Source: Epiperipatus broadwayi (taxonomy: Eukaryota; Onychophora; Udeonychophora; Euonychophora; Peripatidae). From it: 64,000 nt of DNA. The translations under genes were made by a program, and so were the position numbers. How positions within the stretch are numbered: the first letter of the stretch is position 1; each line of letters starts with the position of its first letter. This document shows, piece by piece, positions 59,593-64,000 of the stretch. A model generated the notes under the pieces. That model was not told where the DNA came from, did not search any database, and saw only the letters and a list, made by a program, of their open reading frames with translations. The DNA is taken from positions 622,001 to 686,000 of the forward strand of contig JAQFVV010006545.1 in the NCBI GenBank assembly GCA_028023455.1. The letters are read 5' to 3'.

Positions 59593-60180
59593 ATGTCAAA
59601 GTCAATTGACAATAAGAACTGTATCTATGAAATATCATATCATTGTGGAACAACATATGCTTGTGAAACTATATTACCTATTGGAAAATGATTAATAAAA
59701 ATCAAAATAATATTAAAGAAAAAACAACAGATGTATTTAAATTAACTGATCAGATGTGAACCAATAAACATACAGACCAATGATAAAAGTAAAAAGAAAG
59801 AAAAATTAAAGAAGCTGTTTGCATGACAATGGCAAATAAATATATAATAATATATATTGTTTTGAAACCAATCATTACCATGTTCTTTAAGAAAATGAAG
59901 AAATCATAAAAATCATCAAATATAAGTATTCAAAATGTCTATTATTTTGTTTTTTTATAAGAGTACCTAACTGATGGGATCTTAAATTCAGTATTTATAA
60001 ATCTAAGCTCATTTAATTAAACTCCAAGCTAAAAATATCATTAATCAGACCAACAACATCTGAAGAAGTGAACTAATATACAAACATGTGTTTTATTACT
60101 ATTACCAGAATGCAGTTGGAAAGTATTAATAATATCATATCATTTCCAACTTTCTTATATACTTCAACAATATTGTTTTT
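59593..60180 (+). pseudogene. Penelope-like element relic: GIY-YIG endonuclease and tail
   Basis: From ATG 59593 the frame reads MSKSIDNKNCIYEISYHCGT then TYACET, the pattern of the GIY-YIG domain of Penelope-like elements (GIYKI.C.CG..Y.GET). Here GIY is CIY and YIG is YAC. After a stop, fragments like IKEKTTDVFKL.DQM.TNKHTDQ (for the 'LADHAW...KH.IDW' block) and ENEEIIKIIK follow. Further on, RPTTSEEVN and CFITITRMQLESINNIISFP read as a typical PLE C-terminal tail to about 60160. The RT domain is absent upstream, so the copy is truncated. The inverted repeats on both sides (59173-59307 and 60137-60305) may be remnants of the unusual PLE terminal repeats. Confidence 0.6.
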
Positions 60181-60305
60181 TTTAAATCAAAACTTTATTC
60201 TTATAGTTTCGGCTGTCCTGAAGTCATCGTCAAAGCTTTTTAAAATAAAGTTTTGATATAAAAAATAGTATTGTTTAAGTGTATAAAAAGTTTGAAATGG
60301 TATAA
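60137..60305. repeat. Inverted repeat (about 62-bp arms) around a hammerhead-like loop
   Basis: CATTTCCAACTTTCTTATAT...CAAAACTTTATT (about 60139-60199) pairs with the reverse complement of about 60240-60300 (CATTTCAAACTTTTTATACA...CAAAACTTTATT). The loop on the minus strand contains GATGACTTCAGGACAGCCGA then AAC, the same motif as at 19211-19235 on the plus strand. Confidence 0.75.
60206..60230 (-). other. Second copy of the GATGA...GAAAC motif
   Basis: On the minus strand GACGATGACTTCAGGACAGC then CGAAAC, followed by AATAAAG and an A-rich run, parallels 19208-19262 on the plus strand. Looser than the hammerhead consensus than the first copy. Confidence 0.3.
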
Positions 60306-61696
60306 TATGTAATATACAAATCAATACTTATGAAAAGGAAGAAGAAGAAATTGTATCATTTCCATAGAAAGTATTAATAAATGAATGATTTTTTTATATA
60401 AAAAAAATACATTTAACAAGTTCAGTTAGATGGCAGAAATAGTCCAACATATAAATAATTGTTTTCTAAAGAAAATAACATTTGAATCAATGCTCAGTTG
60501 ATAATTATCAAACATGAATTAAGCTTTGGTTAAAGAATCTTTACTTGAATTAGAAGCAAACATAAAATTACAATGATTAAGCAGAAAATGGCAATATTCA
60601 AAGATAATTAGAATTTTTTTTTTAAAAATCATACAATAAATTATTTTTAATAATGGATATGATCATCATATTTGTATGACTATCATATTTTGTTATCAGA
60701 TTCTTATAAACAAGTAAGGCCATTTTAAATCTAAAAGATTAAAAAAATGAAATAAATATTAAAAAAGAATCTAATGATGATTATATAAAGCAATCCCTTA
60801 ATTACAAATATATGTGGATTCACTATATATTATATGTTACTCCTGTCATCTGTATTTTGCATTTTGTAATTCTAATTATTTATTCTACAGAAAGAATTTC
60901 TAAAATACATTAAGTCTTTGCCTAATTATAGTTTTTTTGTTGTTTTGCATACTCAGCTATATAGTACTAATGAAAGAGATATTTTTATAATATAAATTGA
61001 GACTGACTTTTTCATTAAAACCATAATCATGTTCATTATAAAATATTAATATATAAATATATTAAAATAATCAAATTATTTGCTTAAATGGGATCGTCAT
61101 GTGATGTCCAAAGTGCTAGAATGCATTGATAAGAGTTAATTCAGGATATTTATTTTTCAAGCTCTCACACTATCATTGGATAGAACATATAATACAATAT
61201 GTTGCTTACGTATTCTTTTTTTTCCATGTGACAATCTTTAACTTAATAATAAATAGAAAAAGCATTTTTCAAATTTAGAACTCGTGGGTACTGTAAATTG
61301 TAATTGAAAAAATTATTATATATATATATGCATTAAAAACTGTTACAAAATAGTTATTATCAGGAACATTAAAATTTTTTTGATTATAAAAAAGGAGGAC
61401 GGGTCAGAAAATTATTTATAGATTCACTATGCACTGGTAATGCCATTTTAGAAAGAAATGAACTTAGCAAGTCAGTTTCAGTAATATATTTTAGTTACTT
61501 CCCTGGAATCCATAATTCATACATTGTGCAATAATGATATTTTTTATAAATTTATCAAACATTGATTTTAATAGAGACTTCAATTTTTTAATTTTATTTA
61601 TTTATTTGATACATTGTCAGCTTTCTTCTCCCATCAAACATTGATATCTTGAACCATGTCTATCCTGTCTAAACACTAATAGATCTCTATATTGTT
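60306..61696. other. AT-rich non-coding stretch
   Basis: No gene recognised. Contains one further AAATAGTCCAACATATA word (about 60439) shared with the 59.2-kb inverted repeat, and A/T homopolymers. Confidence 0.4.
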
Positions 61697-61860
61697 AAAT
61701 AGATGGGTGGATGGATATATATATAGATAGATACATGGATATAGAAATAGATAAATAAAAAGATAAGATATAAAAATATATGGATAGATAAATAGATGGG
61801 TGGATAAATAGATACATTGATATATATATATACTTTTTCAAAGATATACTTTTTCAAAGA
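61697..61860. repeat. Degenerate GATA/GATG microsatellite and 17-bp duplication
   Basis: Repeats of TAGATGGGTGGATGGATA and ATAGATAGATACATGGATA run from 61697 to about 61830, followed by GATATACTTTTTCAAA repeated twice. Confidence 0.8.
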
Positions 61861-62720
<860 letters not shown>

Positions 62721-63240
62721 CAACAATAATCTTTATTAATCCTTTGGGTTACATCACATTACTTAACTTTGATTGTAAGGGCTATAGATGCAATCAAGTT
62801 ACACAGGTTTTTATAGGGTTACATTAATCAGGTTTCAAGGTATATCTTTTTTACAAATGCTTCTACTAGTTTTGAATACAGAGATGGATATCAAGCTTAA
62901 TCATTAAAGTATTAAAAAATCAGTTCAATATAAAACTCAACTTCATAAATAGATAGATATGATGTAAGATTGTAAAGTCTGGCAGCATATAGGAAGTTAT
63001 TTACAGACACTAAATGACTTTTTATTATTGTTCTTTTAATTGTTAATCTTAGGGTATAATTGGGAGGTAACTTATAATCCATGTAGTAAGAAGTCATGCT
63101 GTGGGTGCTGTATGAAGAACAAAGTCAATTCAGAGTAGAATTGTATATGGTGACAGCTAGTGGATTTTGATAGATGGGGAGTAAATTTTGTAGATTGGTA
63201 GGTGGATGGTGTTGAAGGCAGTTAGTAAAAATGAGCTATG
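62721..63240 (-). pseudogene. 3' end of a CR1/L2-like LINE (candidate)
   Basis: On the minus strand, 63097-62912 encodes PPNYTLRLTIKR then NNFLYAARLYNLTSYLSIYE, recalling the C-terminal pattern of CR1/L2-like ORF2 (Y.LR......SF...A.RLWN.LP). The element then ends ACCCAAAGGATTAATAAAGA followed by TTATTGTTGTTG, the kind of AATAAAGATTATT 3' tail from which (ATT)n arrays grow. Upstream to 63240 the reading is in short fragments. Only the last part of an ORF2 and the 3' UTR would be present. Confidence 0.42.
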
Positions 63241-63281
63241 TTGAGAGTAATGGATGGTACAATTGAATGTTATTCAGTATG

Positions 63282-63530
<249 letters not shown>

Positions 63531-64000
63531 TGAAATTAAACCAATAAACTATTAATGAATTACTTTAGAAATAAAAGTGTTCATTTGAAGTACTATTTCT
63601 TCTAATAAATAATTTTCATTTGTTTTTTTTTATTATAATATTCTCTATATATTATACATTTTTCAACATGTAGTTGGATATTATTAGGACTTTGTTCTTT
63701 ATTAATAAAAATGATTACTTTATTTTTACGTGTGTGAGAGATTCTTACCTGGTTTACATTATATAGATCAATAAATGATATTGTAATCTTTCAAGTTTTA
63801 TTTTATAATTTAAAGTACAACTCTGTATTCTTGTTTTTTTTTTTATTTATACTAAATTATGTTTTAGATAAATAGTGCTTCTTAATTTGCTTTTGAATTT
63901 AGATTGCATCTGGTTTCAAATGTCTAATTATTTGCAATGATAGGATTAATTAATTTTGTAAATTTAATTAACTTAATAAATTTATGGTATTATATTTTCC
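63531..64000. other. AT-rich end of the window
   Basis: No gene or repeat recognised. Confidence 0.4.

Overview
This is a very AT-rich stretch (by eye well over two thirds A+T) of a eukaryotic, most likely invertebrate animal, genome. Long trinucleotide and AT microsatellites, a Penelope-like element, RTE-, CR1- and Jockey/Tx1/I-like non-LTR retrotransposon relics, a ZBED5-type hAT relic, a piggyBac-type MITE and tRNA-derived SINEs all point that way. The sequence does not fix the phylum. One SINE fragment near 57.3 kb recalls the core of molluscan/cephalopod SINEs, but that is memory-based. I see no convincing host protein-coding exon, rRNA or functional tRNA: the window is intergenic or intronic DNA built from nested, decaying mobile elements.

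Layout. 1-2729 (minus) is a broken gag-like gene with a 29-residue repeat domain, running off the left edge. 3961-12921 is a structurally complete but non-autonomous LTR retrotransposon: two 2.65-kb TG...CA direct repeats, an ATAC target duplication, a polypurine tract next to the 3' LTR, and an internal region of only 2.9 kb with a gag-like gene and no recognisable protease, reverse transcriptase or integrase. Its 3' LTR carries a 746-bp piggyBac-type MITE that is absent from the 5' LTR, which serves as the empty site. From 13 to 41 kb there is AT-rich non-coding DNA with several fold-back elements, tandem duplications, a roughly 105-bp minisatellite, AT microsatellites and copies of a modular dispersed repeat (called family F1 here).

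41.2-46.5 kb (minus) is a decayed APE-endonuclease LINE with ORF1 zinc knuckle, endonuclease and RT motifs. 46.65-47.77 kb (minus) is a decayed ZBED5/SCAND3-like hAT transposase. At 48.03-48.14 kb a 106-bp tRNA-like SINE sits between perfect 15-bp target duplications. 51.7-53.9 kb (minus) is an RTE relic split by a 1.12-kb TA-flanked DNA element; removing it rejoins the RTE frame exactly. 53.9-54.76 kb holds three F1 copies, two head-to-head. Near 58.2 kb lies a second RTE tail (plus), and at 59.2-60.3 kb a Penelope-like GIY-YIG relic with long inverted repeats. 62.5-63.5 kb holds two very long ATT-type microsatellites, one apparently grown from a CR1/L2-like LINE 3' tail.

The elements do not form a pathway. 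What links them is the nested insertion history (LTR element, then MITE; RTE, then TA element; unassigned coding relic, then SINE), which can be ordered in time. The most novel-looking object is the gag-only LTR element, together with its diverged gag relative at the left edge.
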